Below are positions 45,184 through 55,515 of a stretch of 64,000 nucleotides of DNA, one piece after another. Origin of the DNA: Rothia mucilaginosa (GTDB lineage Bacteria > Actinomycetota > Actinomycetes > Actinomycetales > Micrococcaceae); assembly GCF_901875305.1 (NCBI RefSeq), contig NZ_CABFLY010000002.1:124001-188000 (forward strand), read 5' to 3'. Positions within the stretch are counted from its first letter, which is position 1. Each line of letters opens with the position of its first letter. The notes beneath the pieces are model-generated. The model made no database searches, was not told the origin of the DNA, and saw nothing but the letters and a program-made list of their open reading frames with translations. The translations under genes were made by a program, and so were the position numbers.

Positions 45184-47411
45184 GCCGCCGAAATAGAATC
45201 TCCGAGCGAGCCCCCGACGGTGTGACGACCCCGCGCATCAGGGGAGAAGCCGCCGGGCTCGACGTTGGGCCTGACACCGCGCCCGCTATCGAAATGCATG
45301 GCATTACCCGTGTTTTCGAGGGGAGCGAACGGCCTGTCCTCGACCACCTCGACCTGGTGGTGGAACGCGGCGAATTCCTCGCCATTATTGGTCCGTCGGG
45401 CTCCGGTAAATCCACCCTGCTCAACGCCATCGGCCTGCTCGACACACCCACCAGCGGAACCTACAGCCTCTTCGGCAAAAATACGGAAGGACTCAGCGAC
45501 AGAGAACGCGACGAAATGCGCCGAGACCACCTCGGCTTCATCTTCCAATCCTCAAACATGCTACTGGACGAAACCAGCACGACCAACGCCTCCATGGGCC
45601 TGCGCGTGCAGGGCGTACCCTACGGCGAGCGCCTGCAACGCACCGAAGAAACCCTAGAATTTCTGGGGTTGAGCGACCGCGCCAGCATCCGCACCCGGTA
45701 CCTCTCCGGCGGCGAAAAGCAGCGTTGTGCCATTGCCCGTGCTCTCGCCACGCGCCCGCCGCTGATTCTTGCCGACGAGCCCACCGGCAACCTGGACAGC
45801 CACAATAGCGCGAAGGTCATTGAGATTCTGCAACGCATTAACGCGACCGGCTGTACAGTGCTGGTGATTACCCACGACCCGGAGGTTGCCGCCGCCGCCC
45901 GCCGCGTGATCCGCATTGAGGATGGGCGGCTGCACGAGCAGAGCCGCGCCGACTTGGCTGCGGTGTCTCTGGCTGAGGTGGCGCCGGCTACAACGGATGC
46001 CCCAGCGGAAACCACGGTAGATGCCCCTGTTAATGCCCCCGCCAGCCCCGCGCCGGGGGAGAGACCCGCCGCGCACCGCCGCGGAAGCTTCCTCACCGAC
46101 GACAGCATCGAGGCAATCTCGGCGCTCACCTCACGACCACTACGCACCCTGCTACTGGGCCTGTCCTTCGCCCTGGGCGTGGGCGGACTCATCAGCGCCT
46201 CCGGCATGAGCGAATCCGCCAGCTACCAGGTGAACCAGCGCCTGCTCGGATCCGAACAATCCACGCTCTACATCAGCGACAGGGACAATGACCAAAACAT
46301 GCTCGGAACCTACCGGCAGGGCGAATCCGCGCAGAACGTTGCCGACCGCATTAGCGCGCTGGACTACGTTAAGAACACCGGGTTCGTCAGTAGCGTGGCG
46401 CCCGCCGACGTGCGAATCACCCGTTTCAGCCCCTACGAGGACGAACCCAAAACGGCGATTGGCCTCAGCTCGGCCTCAAAGACCAGGCTTGAGCAAATCG
46501 GCGCCCGCATGAACCCCGAAACCCTGCGTGCGCTCGAACAGATGAACGCGACCCTCACCCAGGAGAACGTCGCCGACCGTGAACGCGCCGAGCAACTCTC
46601 CGGCGCTATCGTCTCGGTTTCCGCTGCCCGCGCCCTCGGCATTATCCCCGAAGATAAGGCGGCAGATAACGCCACAACCGAGCCCAGACCCGGCGAGATA
46701 CCGGTCGTCGACTACGGTATTAAACTCGGTGGGCTGCCGCAGGTGGCACCCGGCGTGAGCATCTGGGTGGACGGTCAGCTGATGCCGGTCATCGGCCTCT
46801 TCGACCCCGGCAACAGCGGCTACGAATTCAGGAACACGGTCATCGTCTCGCCGGGCAAACTACAGCGCACCGGACGCGGCCAGGTGACCTACATAGCCGA
46901 AACCGAGCGGGGCTACGGCAAGGCGGTCGCCAAGGCTATTCCACTGACCCTCAAGCCCGCTGAACCCAGCCAGATCAATGTGGAAACCCCCTCCGACCTG
47001 CAGAGCCTACGCGCGTCCATCGCCTCGGATCTGGGCCTGTATGTGGGTGTGCTCTCCGGGATTCTGCTGGTGCTCGCCTCCCTCTCGGCGGCAACCGCCA
47101 TGTACCTGTCCGTGCAATCGCGCACCGCAGAAATTGCGCTACGACGCGCCATTGGATCCAGCAAATGGCTGATCGCCCGAATCTTCCTCATGGAGGGCGT
47201 CATACTCGGCGTGCTCGGCGGATCCATCGGCGCCTGTGCCGGCATGATTGCGACCATCGTCCTTTCGCTCGTGCAGGGCTGGCAAGCGATTCTCTCGCCG
47301 GGATTCGTAGTGCTCGGCGTGGGGGTCGGCGCCCTCACCGGCCTGGTGTCCTCGGCGTACCCGGCGTGGGTGGCTTCACGCAAGAACCCAGCCGATGCGA
47401 TGCGCGGCTAG
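45180..47411 (+). CDS. MacB-like ABC transporter (fused ATPase and permease)
   Basis: This 743-residue protein joins an ABC ATPase (Walker A GPSGSGKS near 75, signature LSGGEKQR near 176, Walker B LILADEPTGNLD near 198) to a permease with one helix near 320, a large extracellular domain and three C-terminal helices, as in MacB. A Pro/Ala linker (about 260-300) joins the two. MacB-family exporters move peptides, lipoproteins or toxins. Coupling to the peptidoglycan-binding adaptor indicates export across the wall. Substrate unknown. Confidence 0.87.
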   Translation: MSRRNRISERAPDGVTTPRIRGEAAGLDVGPDTAPAIEMHGITRVFEGSERPVLDHLDLVVERGEFLAIIGPSGSGKSTLLNAIGLLDTPTSGTYSLFGKNTEGLSDRERDEMRRDHLGFIFQSSNMLLDETSTTNASMGLRVQGVPYGERLQRTEETLEFLGLSDRASIRTRYLSGGEKQRCAIARALATRPPLILADEPTGNLDSHNSAKVIEILQRINATGCTVLVITHDPEVAAAARRVIRIEDGRLHEQSRADLAAVSLAEVAPATTDAPAETTVDAPVNAPASPAPGERPAAHRRGSFLTDDSIEAISALTSRPLRTLLLGLSFALGVGGLISASGMSESASYQVNQRLLGSEQSTLYISDRDNDQNMLGTYRQGESAQNVADRISALDYVKNTGFVSSVAPADVRITRFSPYEDEPKTAIGLSSASKTRLEQIGARMNPETLRALEQMNATLTQENVADRERAEQLSGAIVSVSAARALGIIPEDKAADNATTEPRPGEIPVVDYGIKLGGLPQVAPGVSIWVDGQLMPVIGLFDPGNSGYEFRNTVIVSPGKLQRTGRGQVTYIAETERGYGKAVAKAIPLTLKPAEPSQINVETPSDLQSLRASIASDLGLYVGVLSGILLVLASLSAATAMYLSVQSRTAEIALRRAIGSSKWLIARIFLMEGVILGVLGGSIGACAGMIATIVLSLVQGWQAILSPGFVVLGVGVGALTGLVSSAYPAWVASRKNPADAMRG

Positions 47412-47534
47412 AGCCCGCCCCAGGGGAGCGCAGACCTGCCAAATCTCCGAAGTATGACCGGTCAAATAGGTAATAGATACCCCAAACCTTAAAATAATGG
47501 GAGGTAAAAATAGCAGAAGACTAAGGACAACGCC

Positions 47535-50500
47535 GTGAGCCGAACGCACACACCGCGTCACGCTGACAAACATCAAAACACCGAGGCGACCCCAGAAACA
47601 ACGCCGGAGGGCAAGCGCACCGACCGCGCTGACCGCCGTCCGCCGCTGGGCCCCAACGCCCGCAAAAATCTGAGCACCTTCGGCATTATTACCGCCGTGC
47701 ACACCCTGGCAACCGTGCTTTTTAGCGCGGCGCTCGCGGTCATTATTGCCCGCGCGGCCCACGCGGGGTTTGCCGCAGTCGCTACCGAACACGAACGTCT
47801 CAGGGAGACGAGCGCACCGGACGTGTACCGCGCCTACATCGAGTTCGCCGGTTCCGCCCAGGCGCACCTGGAGGCGCACGGCGGCTGGCTGCTCGGACTC
47901 GGCGGCATCTTCGGTGACGGCGACGCCATCACTCCCGGCCTGCTCATCGTGGCGGTCTTGGCCCTCGCGGTGCGTTCGGGTGCGGACTACCTGCTGGCGG
48001 TGAGCGCGCAGCGTGCCGCCTCCGGCGCGAAGTCTCAGATTCGCCGCAGCCTGCTACGCCGAGTGCTCGCCACCGGTGGCACGGACACCCCCGAAGGTAC
48101 CGGCGCGACCGCGGTGTTGCTTTCGCGCGGTCTGAACGCCCTGGACGACTACTACACCAAGACCCTGACCGCGTTTGTTTCCACCGCGGTTGTGCCGGTC
48201 TTGCTGTGGATTGTGGTCGCCTCCCTGGACATGATGAGCGCCCTCGTGCTGCTCTGCACCCTGCCGCTCATTCCCGTGTTCATGGTGCTGATCGGCAAGA
48301 ACACCCGCACCGAAACCGCGGAGGCGCAGGCCGAGCTGCACCGCCTCTCGGACCACATCCTGGAGCTCGTACGCGGCCTGCCCGTCATCATCGGCCTGGG
48401 CCGTGAACGCGCGCAGACCCGCGCCATGAACTCCCTGGGTCAGCGCTACCGCGAGCGCACCATGCAGACCCTGCGCAGCGCCTTTATGTCTTCGCTGGCC
48501 CTCGAGCTGATTACCACCATCTCCGTGGCGCTGATTGCCGTGCTGATTGGTGTGCGCCTGGTCAACGGCACCCTGGGCCTGGACACCGCCATTCTCGTGC
48601 TGTTGCTCGCCCCCGAGTGCTACCAGCCGCTGCGCGATGTGGGCGCCGCCTTCCACCAGTCCGAGGACGGCGTGGCCGCCCTGCGTAGCGCCCAGAAGAT
48701 TATCGATGCGCCCTTGCCTGAGGAAACGGTCGAGGACGACTCGGCTAATCCCGCAGCGATTGAGGTGCGCAGCCTGGATGTGAACTACCCCGATCGCCCC
48801 GAGGTGCTGACCGACCTGTTCCTGAGCCTGCCTCGCCGCGTGGCGCGGGCGGCGGAGCCCGGTCCGGAACGCGGCACCGTTATCGGCGTTATGGGTCCCT
48901 CCGGTTGCGGCAAGTCCACCCTGCTGAACGTGTTCTCCGGCGCGGTCCGCAACGGTCTGGTACCCACCGGCTCGCAGGAACCGATGCGGGTCACCGGTAG
49001 CGTCACCGGCCTGGGTACGACCCTGATGATTCCGCAGTCGCCGGTCTTCACCGCACCCACCGTGCGTGCCGAAATGGCGCTGTATGCCCTGAGTGCCGAC
49101 GACTCCGAACGCGAGCGTGCCGCGGCCCTGGTGACCGGCGTGCTGGAGCGCGGCGAGTTCGCCGTGAGCCCCGCCGATAACGATCTGACGATGCGCCCGC
49201 TGGCGCAGCTGGGCCTTGAAAGCGTGAACGTACTGGAACCGGGTGCCCTGAGCGCCGGTCAGGCCCGCCGCCTGGCCGTGGCCCGCACCCTGGCCCGTGC
49301 TGAGGCCATCTACCGCGCCGGCGGCGAGCAGACCGTGCTGACCGTGCTGGTGGACGAGCCCACCGCGCATCTGGACGCCTACTCGGCATACCTGGTCACC
49401 CGCGCCCTGCACCGCCTGGCGGAGCTGGGCGCCACCGTGCTGATTGTGACTCACGAGGGCGAGCTGGCCGCGCACTGCGACCACCTCGTGCGAGCCGAGC
49501 AGAGCGCATCCGGTTACACCTGGAGCACCTCGCTCAACGCGACCCGCGTGCCCGTGCCCGCCGAAGCCCCCGCGCACCTGCTGGAGCTGAAGACCGAGCA
49601 CGAGGCCGAAATCCGCGCCCTCGTGGAGGCCGCCCCCGCCGCAGATGAGAACCTGCAGGAGGAAAAGCCCGCGGGCCTGTTCGCCACCCTGCGCACCCTC
49701 AAGGAGCTGACCGGAATCGGTGCGAGCGCCTTCTCCGGCCCCGTGCTGATGGCGGCGACCACCTCCCTGATGGCCGCGGCCCTGACCGCGCTGTCCGGCT
49801 GGCTTATCGTGCGCGCGGGCGAGGGCCCCGCCATGATGTACCTGATGGTCGCCATCGTGGGCGTGCGATTCTTCGGCCTGGGCCGCGCGTGCGCCCGCTA
49901 TGCCGAGCGTCTGATGACCCACTCGAAGGTGCTGGCCGCCGCGAATATCCTGCGTCTGCGCGCCTGGGTGGGCGCCTGGCAGAGCGTGAGCAGCGTGCGT
50001 GCCCTGCTGCGCGGTGACGCCCTGCTGGAGCGCCTCGTGGGAGGTATTGACGAGCTTCGAGACGGTATTCCGCGCGTGATTATTCCGCCGGCTGCGCACC
50101 TGCTGGTCATGATTGCCGCGCTGGTGACAACCGCGTGCATCCTGCCGCAGGCCCTGATTCCCGTGCTGGCGGCGGTGCTGGTGAGCACCTTTGTGGCCCC
50201 CTGGGCCGTGCTTCGTGCCGACGCCCGTGCGGAGGCGCTGGCCCGCCAGTCCACCGCGTACATGCTACGCCTGGGCACCGGTATGCTTTCCGCCGCTGAG
50301 GATCTGCGCGCCAACGGTGTGGCGAACACCGCCGAACGCGCCAACAACGATCTGGACGCGCAGAACCTCTCCGCCCTGCAGAAGGGCTCGACCGCCCAGG
50401 GTCTGGGCCGAACCCTCGTGGCGCTGAGCTGGTTTGGTGCCGCGCTGGCGAGCGCCGTGATTGCCTACCCGCTGGCTGTGAACGGCACCGTGGGCGCCCC

Positions 50501-51548
50501 CGAGTCGGCGATCGTGGTGCTACTGTGCACCGGCATGCTGGAGAGCTCCCTGGGTCACATCGAGGCGGTTCGCTCCTGGCCCGAGTTCGCTCGCCTACTC
50601 GCCTCGATTGCCCCGAGCGTTCGTGACGTATCCCTGGAGGGTGTTGTCGCCACCTCGACCCTGAAGCGTTCCGTGCCTACCGAGGCTGAGGTGGACACCC
50701 ACGTTCTGCCGCGCCGTGCTGAGCGTCTGCGTGCCCGCGCGGAAGCCGAGATGGAGGAGCTGCTGGAGGCTGACCGCCAGCGTGCCCGCCGCTTCGCACG
50801 CCCCGACTCTGCGGCTGAATCCCCGCGCCCGCCTAAGTCCGGCGAGCCCAAGCTGGTCGGATGCGGCACCCCGCAGCAGCTCGGTGTGAAGGTCACCGAT
50901 GCGGCTCCCGCCCTCACCATGCAGGATGGTTCCGCCCGCTGGCCCGGCATGGACCATCCGGTCTTTGCGCGCCTGAATCTGACGGCCCGCGAGGGCTCCT
51001 GGACTGCGGTGACCGGCCCCTCTGGATCCGGCAAGTCCACCGTTTTGGCCACTCTGCTGGGCTTCCTGCCCCTGGAGTCGGGCCGCATCGAGGCCGCCGG
51101 CGAGGCGCTGGACCCCGAAGAGTTGCGCGGCTACGCGGCCTGGTGTCCGCAGGCGGCGCACATCTTTGAGTCGACCCTCGAGGGTAACCTGCTGCTGGCC
51201 CGTGACCGCTCCGACCGACCCAGCGAGGAGGAGCTCATCGAGGTTCTGCGCCGCGTGGGTCTGGGCGAGTGGTTTGACGCCCTGCCGAAGGGCCTGCGCA
51301 CCCCCGTGGGCGCCGGCGGTTCCTTCCTGTCGGGTGGTCAGCGTCAGCGCCTGGCGGTGGCTCGTGCCCTGCTGGTGAACTCGCCGGTGCTGCTGCTGGA
51401 CGAGCCGACCGCGCATCTGGACGTCGAGTCCGCCCGCGCGCTCATGGCCGACCTGGATGCGGCAACCCGCGCCAGCTCGGTGGCTACGGTTCTGGTGTCG
51501 CACCGTCCCGAGGACGTGGCCCACTGTGATGAGGTGGTTCGCCTCTAA
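47535..51548 (+). CDS. cydDC: Fused CydD-CydC thiol/heme ABC exporter
   Basis: CydDC exports cysteine and glutathione, or heme-related compounds, needed to assemble cytochrome bd. Here both halves are one 1337-residue chain: a first membrane domain, NBD1 (GPSGCGKST near 454, LSAGQ near 572, VLVDEPTAHLD), a second membrane domain starting near 725, and NBD2 (GPSGSGKST near 1161, LSGGQRQR near 1265, LLLDEPTAHLD). The linker near 1065-1115 is long and charged. GTG start follows AAGGA. Fused forms are known in actinobacteria. It probably serves cydAB upstream, with three unrelated genes between. Confidence 0.9.
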   Translation: MSRTHTPRHADKHQNTEATPETTPEGKRTDRADRRPPLGPNARKNLSTFGIITAVHTLATVLFSAALAVIIARAAHAGFAAVATEHERLRETSAPDVYRAYIEFAGSAQAHLEAHGGWLLGLGGIFGDGDAITPGLLIVAVLALAVRSGADYLLAVSAQRAASGAKSQIRRSLLRRVLATGGTDTPEGTGATAVLLSRGLNALDDYYTKTLTAFVSTAVVPVLLWIVVASLDMMSALVLLCTLPLIPVFMVLIGKNTRTETAEAQAELHRLSDHILELVRGLPVIIGLGRERAQTRAMNSLGQRYRERTMQTLRSAFMSSLALELITTISVALIAVLIGVRLVNGTLGLDTAILVLLLAPECYQPLRDVGAAFHQSEDGVAALRSAQKIIDAPLPEETVEDDSANPAAIEVRSLDVNYPDRPEVLTDLFLSLPRRVARAAEPGPERGTVIGVMGPSGCGKSTLLNVFSGAVRNGLVPTGSQEPMRVTGSVTGLGTTLMIPQSPVFTAPTVRAEMALYALSADDSERERAAALVTGVLERGEFAVSPADNDLTMRPLAQLGLESVNVLEPGALSAGQARRLAVARTLARAEAIYRAGGEQTVLTVLVDEPTAHLDAYSAYLVTRALHRLAELGATVLIVTHEGELAAHCDHLVRAEQSASGYTWSTSLNATRVPVPAEAPAHLLELKTEHEAEIRALVEAAPAADENLQEEKPAGLFATLRTLKELTGIGASAFSGPVLMAATTSLMAAALTALSGWLIVRAGEGPAMMYLMVAIVGVRFFGLGRACARYAERLMTHSKVLAAANILRLRAWVGAWQSVSSVRALLRGDALLERLVGGIDELRDGIPRVIIPPAAHLLVMIAALVTTACILPQALIPVLAAVLVSTFVAPWAVLRADARAEALARQSTAYMLRLGTGMLSAAEDLRANGVANTAERANNDLDAQNLSALQKGSTAQGLGRTLVALSWFGAALASAVIAYPLAVNGTVGAPESAIVVLLCTGMLESSLGHIEAVRSWPEFARLLASIAPSVRDVSLEGVVATSTLKRSVPTEAEVDTHVLPRRAERLRARAEAEMEELLEADRQRARRFARPDSAAESPRPPKSGEPKLVGCGTPQQLGVKVTDAAPALTMQDGSARWPGMDHPVFARLNLTAREGSWTAVTGPSGSGKSTVLATLLGFLPLESGRIEAAGEALDPEELRGYAAWCPQAAHIFESTLEGNLLLARDRSDRPSEEELIEVLRRVGLGEWFDALPKGLRTPVGAGGSFLSGGQRQRLAVARALLVNSPVLLLDEPTAHLDVESARALMADLDAATRASSVATVLVSHRPEDVAHCDEVVRL

Positions 51549-51595
51549 ACGTGCCTGAGTACAGGCACCGTTTGCGAGACTGAACGCAAGAAACT

Positions 51596-51640
51596 GCGCA
51601 GAAAGGCCCCGGTACATCATGTACCGGGGCCTTTCTGCGC
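51596..51640. terminator. Very long perfect terminator palindrome
   Basis: A 22-bp perfect stem (51596-51617 and 51619-51640) has its centre at 51618. It lies between convergent cydDC and the TSUP permease gene and serves both. Confidence 0.9.
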
Positions 51641-51685
51641 GTTTATATCTCCGCGCGAATAGGTTCGGGGATTTAGACCCAACCT

Positions 51686-52471
51686 TTAGACCCAACCGAG
51701 TATCTGTGCGGTGAGTCGCAGTAGTATCAGCGTCACAATAATGATGAGCAGTCTACGAATGAATTGTTCGCCGAGGTGAATAGCTGTTCGAGCACCAACC
51801 CAGTTGCCGGCCATATTGGCGCATCCCATGAGTATTCCCAAGAGCCAGTGAATAGATCCGAGGGGAATGAAATATATGAGCGCCCCGAGGTTCGTCGCGG
51901 AATTTAGTACTTTTGCGGCGGCGGTAGCATGCAGAAAGTTATAACCCAGCAATACTTGAAAAGCGACGAGCATCATGGAACCAACACCAACTCCAAGAAC
52001 ACCGTCGTAGCCGCCTAGAATCATGCCGATGGCGAGCGCCCGCCCTAGAAGCGACAAGGTTGAGGGTACCCGAGACGCTTTGCGGGGGATGCGTGACTCA
52101 AACGCGGTAAAGATGAGGATAGCGACGAGAACAACAACAATAACGGGGCGAAAAATATGCGCCGGCAGCAGGGTGGCGCAGTGCGCCCCTAAAGCGGAGG
52201 CACAAAAAGCGATACCCGTTGCCGGAATAATAATTTTCCATTGAAGCGCCACTGAACGAATATATGTGACGGTACCGGCGAGGGTTCCCATGCAACTTGC
52301 GACTTTGTTCGTACTTAACGCGGCAATGGGTGAAAAACCGGGTGCCATGAGCAGGGCTGGGAGCTGAATCATCCCGCCTCCACCGACGACTGAGTCGATA
52401 CATCCGGCGCAGAATGCGGCCAACAGGAGCACAACGAGTAGTCCCGGGGTGGCGGAGAGAGAATCAAACAT
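51686..52471 (-). CDS. TSUP (TauE/SafE) family permease
   Basis: This 261-residue membrane protein has about eight helices. The N-terminal half has the family pattern GCIDSVVGGGGMIQLPALL near 20-38 and STNKV near 53, and the second half repeats it (GGYDGVLGVGVGSMM, then ATAAAKVLNSATNLG). TSUP members carry sulfite, sulfoacetate, thiosulfate or other organic anions; the substrate here is unknown. I chose ATG 52471, nine bases after AGAGGA; the ATG at 52489 overlaps that site. Codon use is more AT-rich than its neighbours, which may reflect transfer. Confidence 0.82.
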   Translation of the reverse strand: MFDSLSATPGLLVVLLLAAFCAGCIDSVVGGGGMIQLPALLMAPGFSPIAALSTNKVASCMGTLAGTVTYIRSVALQWKIIIPATGIAFCASALGAHCATLLPAHIFRPVIVVVLVAILIFTAFESRIPRKASRVPSTLSLLGRALAIGMILGGYDGVLGVGVGSMMLVAFQVLLGYNFLHATAAAKVLNSATNLGALIYFIPLGSIHWLLGILMGCANMAGNWVGARTAIHLGEQFIRRLLIIIVTLILLRLTAQILGWV

Positions 52472-52543
52472 GCAAGGAAATCCTCTCATCAAGAGCGTAT
52501 TAGAGTGTCCTACTTCTCTATTTACCGTACACCGGGTTAAAGT

Positions 52544-52580
52544 CAGGGGTGAAGACACCGGTGTAGTGTCTTCACCCCTG
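52544..52580 (-). terminator. Terminator between parC and the TSUP gene
   Basis: CAGGGGTGAAGACAC (52544-52558) pairs perfectly with GTGTCTTCACCCCTG (52566-52580) around a 7-base loop. Confidence 0.8.
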
Positions 52581-52681
52581 GACGGTACCTATAAGCTGCT
52601 ATAGGCAATATGTTGAATCGTTGAAAAGAGAACCGCGGGTCTTCTGACGCCGCCTCTGGGAACGGCGGGTTTTAGAAGCAC

Positions 52682-55207
52682 CTAGAAGAGCTTTTCACCC
52701 TCCGGGCTGACCGCCATCGCAGCAGAAACCGCCGCGTAGTTCGGGCCAATCACGCCGATGCTCTGAGTGAGCATCACGCCGGAACCGTCGCGGGCACCGT
52801 GCTCGGTCGGCAGGGAACGAGCTACACCGCCGGAGGATGCCGCCTTCGCCGGGCCCACGCCCACCCACGCCAGAGCCAGCTGGCTCTCACCGGTGAGGAA
52901 GCGGTGCGCACGCACGCCGCCGGTCGCGCGGCCCTTCTGCGGGTACTCGGCCAGGGCGGTCACCTTGGCGCTCGCCAGGCCGTCCTTGCCGTTGGTGACG
53001 GTCACGACCTCCGCCGCATCGCCGGGGGCGGTCACGCCCAGGGCAATCACGCGGTCGCCCTCGGCGAGCTTAATGCCGGCGATACCGCCGCCGGTGCGTC
53101 CCTGCGGGCGGACCTTCGCAGCGTCGAAGGTCAACAGCTTCGCGTCGCGGGTCACGAAGGTGAGTACCGCATCGTCGGCGGGGCAGGGGGTGGCGGCCAC
53201 GATTTCGTCGCCGTCCTTGAGCTTCATAATGTCCCACTCGGTTTGATTCAGCGGGTAGTCGGGGTTCACGCGCTTGATGACGCCGCCCGCGGTGGCCATC
53301 GCCAGTACCGTGTTGAGTGGCACGAGCGCGACCAGCTTCTCACCTTTGGCGAGCTGAACCAGCTCGGTTGCCTTCACCGCCGATGCCATGGAGGGGGTGC
53401 CGCCGTTCTCGTCCAGTACCGCAATGTCCATAACGGACAGGCGCACCATGCGTCCTGCGGAGGTCACGGCACCAATCTCACCGCGTGCGGTGGTGGGCAC
53501 AATCGAGGTGAACACGTCGTGCTTGAAACGCTTGCCGGGATCCACGAGGGCTTCACGGATGGGCTTGCCGGGGGTGCGTCCCATCACGCCGGAGGCGGAG
53601 AGCAGCACCCAGCACGGCTCGTCAGCAATCTCGAGGGCCAGGCCCAGGCTCTTCTTCGCCTTGGACTGCGCGGTGACCGCCTCGATAGCGACCTGCATGT
53701 CGTCCTTGGTCTTAAGCTGGGTGCGACGGTCGGTACCGTAACGTTCGGCGACCTCGGCAAGCTCGTCAGAAACCAGTTCGCGCAGCGCCGCATCAGAGCT
53801 CAGGATACGCTGCAGTTCCGCGATTTCCTGCTGCAGGGTGTCGCGTTCGGCCTCGAGCTCCAGGCGGGAGTACTTGGTGAGCTGGCGCAGGCGCAACTCC
53901 AGGATGTGGTTCGCCTGGGTGTCGGTCAGATCGAAGACCGCCTTCAGCTTCTCGCGTGCCTGGGCGGTCTCGTCGGACTCGCGAATAATCTGAATGACTT
54001 CGTCAATGTCGAGGATGGCCACGAGCAGACCCTCCACCAGGTGCAGGCGGTCGGTGCGTTTGCCCAGACGGAATTCGGTGCGGCGGCGGACCACGTTCAG
54101 GCGGTGGTCGATGTACACGCGCATCAGGTCGAGCAGGCCGAGGGTCTGCGGCTGACCGTCCACGAGCGCCACGTTGTTGATGCCGAAGGAGTCCTCAAGC
54201 GGGGTGTGTTTGTAGAGCGCGGCGAGCACCGCCTCGGGGTTGAAGCCGTTCTTGACCTCGATGATGAGGCGCAGGCCGTGGGTGCGGTCGGTCAGGTCGA
54301 CCACGTCCGAGATGCCGGTGAGCTTCTTGGAGTTGACGCCGTCCTTAATCTTTTCGATGACCTTTTCGGGGCCGACCATGTACGGCAGTTCGGTGACGAC
54401 GATGCCCTGCTTGCGGGGGCTGACCTGCTCGATGGAGACCTTCGCGCGGGTTTTGAAGGTGCCGCGGCCGGTTTCGTAGGCGTCACGGATTCCGTTCAAG
54501 CCCACGATAGTGCCGCCGGTGGGCAAATCGGGGCCGGGGATGAACTTCATGATGTCTTTGAGGCTTGCCTCGGGGTGCGCGATGAGGTGACGGGTACCGG
54601 CGATGACCTCGCGCAGGTTGTGCGGCGCCATGTTGGTGGCCATGCCGACCGCGATGCCGGTGGTGCCGTTGACGAGCAGGTTCGGGAACGCGGCGGGCAG
54701 CACGGCGGGCTGCATGAACTGGTTGTCGTAGTTGGGCACGAAGTCGACGACGTCTTCGTCGAGATCGGCGGTCAGCGCTTGCGCGGCCGGTGCCATGCGC
54801 GCCTCGGTGTAGCGGGCGGCCGCGGGGCCGTCGTCGAGGGAGCCGAAGTTACCGTGGCCGTCAACGAGGGGCAGACGCAGCGCGAAGGGCTGGGCGAGGC
54901 GCACCATGGCGTCGTAGATGGCGGCGTCGCCGTGCGGGTGGAGCTTACCCATGACCTCGCCGGTCACACGGGCGCTCTTGACGTGTCCCTTATCGGGGCG
55001 CAGACCCATCTGCTGCATCATGTAGAGGATGCGGCGTTGCACGGGCTTGAGGCCGTCGCGGGCATCGGGGAGGGCACGCGAATAAATCACCGAGTAGGAG
55101 TATTCCAGGAAGCTGGATTCCATCTCGGCGGATACGTCGATGTCGACGATATTCTCTACCACATCCACCGGGTAGTCACTGGCGGCGGATTTGGATCGGC
55201 GAGCCAT
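52682..55207 (-). CDS. parC: DNA topoisomerase IV subunit A
   Basis: This 841-residue protein is the DNA breakage-reunion subunit partnering parE. The active-site tyrosine is Tyr133 ([10 protein letters not shown]). The quinolone-determining region reads [17 protein letters not shown] at 90-106, with Ala at the position of E. coli ParC Ser80 and Asp99 at that of Glu84. The C-terminal part carries the beta-pinwheel repeats expected for GyrA/ParC. I call it ParC because parE is close and of ParE type. No ribosome site stronger than AGGAGATAT precedes the ATG. Confidence 0.9.
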   Translation of the reverse strand: MARRSKSAASDYPVDVVENIVDIDVSAEMESSFLEYSYSVIYSRALPDARDGLKPVQRRILYMMQQMGLRPDKGHVKSARVTGEVMGKLHPHGDAAIYDAMVRLAQPFALRLPLVDGHGNFGSLDDGPAAARYTEARMAPAAQALTADLDEDVVDFVPNYDNQFMQPAVLPAAFPNLLVNGTTGIAVGMATNMAPHNLREVIAGTRHLIAHPEASLKDIMKFIPGPDLPTGGTIVGLNGIRDAYETGRGTFKTRAKVSIEQVSPRKQGIVVTELPYMVGPEKVIEKIKDGVNSKKLTGISDVVDLTDRTHGLRLIIEVKNGFNPEAVLAALYKHTPLEDSFGINNVALVDGQPQTLGLLDLMRVYIDHRLNVVRRRTEFRLGKRTDRLHLVEGLLVAILDIDEVIQIIRESDETAQAREKLKAVFDLTDTQANHILELRLRQLTKYSRLELEAERDTLQQEIAELQRILSSDAALRELVSDELAEVAERYGTDRRTQLKTKDDMQVAIEAVTAQSKAKKSLGLALEIADEPCWVLLSASGVMGRTPGKPIREALVDPGKRFKHDVFTSIVPTTARGEIGAVTSAGRMVRLSVMDIAVLDENGGTPSMASAVKATELVQLAKGEKLVALVPLNTVLAMATAGGVIKRVNPDYPLNQTEWDIMKLKDGDEIVAATPCPADDAVLTFVTRDAKLLTFDAAKVRPQGRTGGGIAGIKLAEGDRVIALGVTAPGDAAEVVTVTNGKDGLASAKVTALAEYPQKGRATGGVRAHRFLTGESQLALAWVGVGPAKAASSGGVARSLPTEHGARDGSGVMLTQSIGVIGPNYAAVSAAMAVSPEGEKLF

Positions 55208-55515
55208 ATATCTCCTCGTGTCGGTGTGTTTTTCGTACTTCTATTCTAGCGGGTGCACGCGGGTGAACCGGGCTCGTCGATGAGCGTTATTCATGGGGAT
55301 GCGCATGCGCACCCAAGGGCGCGTCAGGAGGGGCACGACGGCCCGGGGCAGGGGGTCGCCTCATTCAGTGTCTCGTCATGTGCGCGCCCGTACGCGTGGT
55401 TAAGTAGCACAGCCCGGCTGGAACCCTCTAAGGTAGAAGGTAGTAATACCTAACCGCCTTCATCGTGTGTGCCGACCGACGTCGCCTCATGAGGGCACCG
55501 CACGAAAGAGGTACG
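55208..55515. other. Intergenic region between divergent parC and the DUF5998 gene
   Basis: This 308-base G+C-rich gap should contain both promoters. I see no clear promoter pair, dyad or RNA gene. Confidence 0.4.

Noticed and set aside
52799..55249. An 816-codon plus-strand open frame across parC
   Set aside because: Antisense to a gene with full ParC motifs; composition is of the antisense type.
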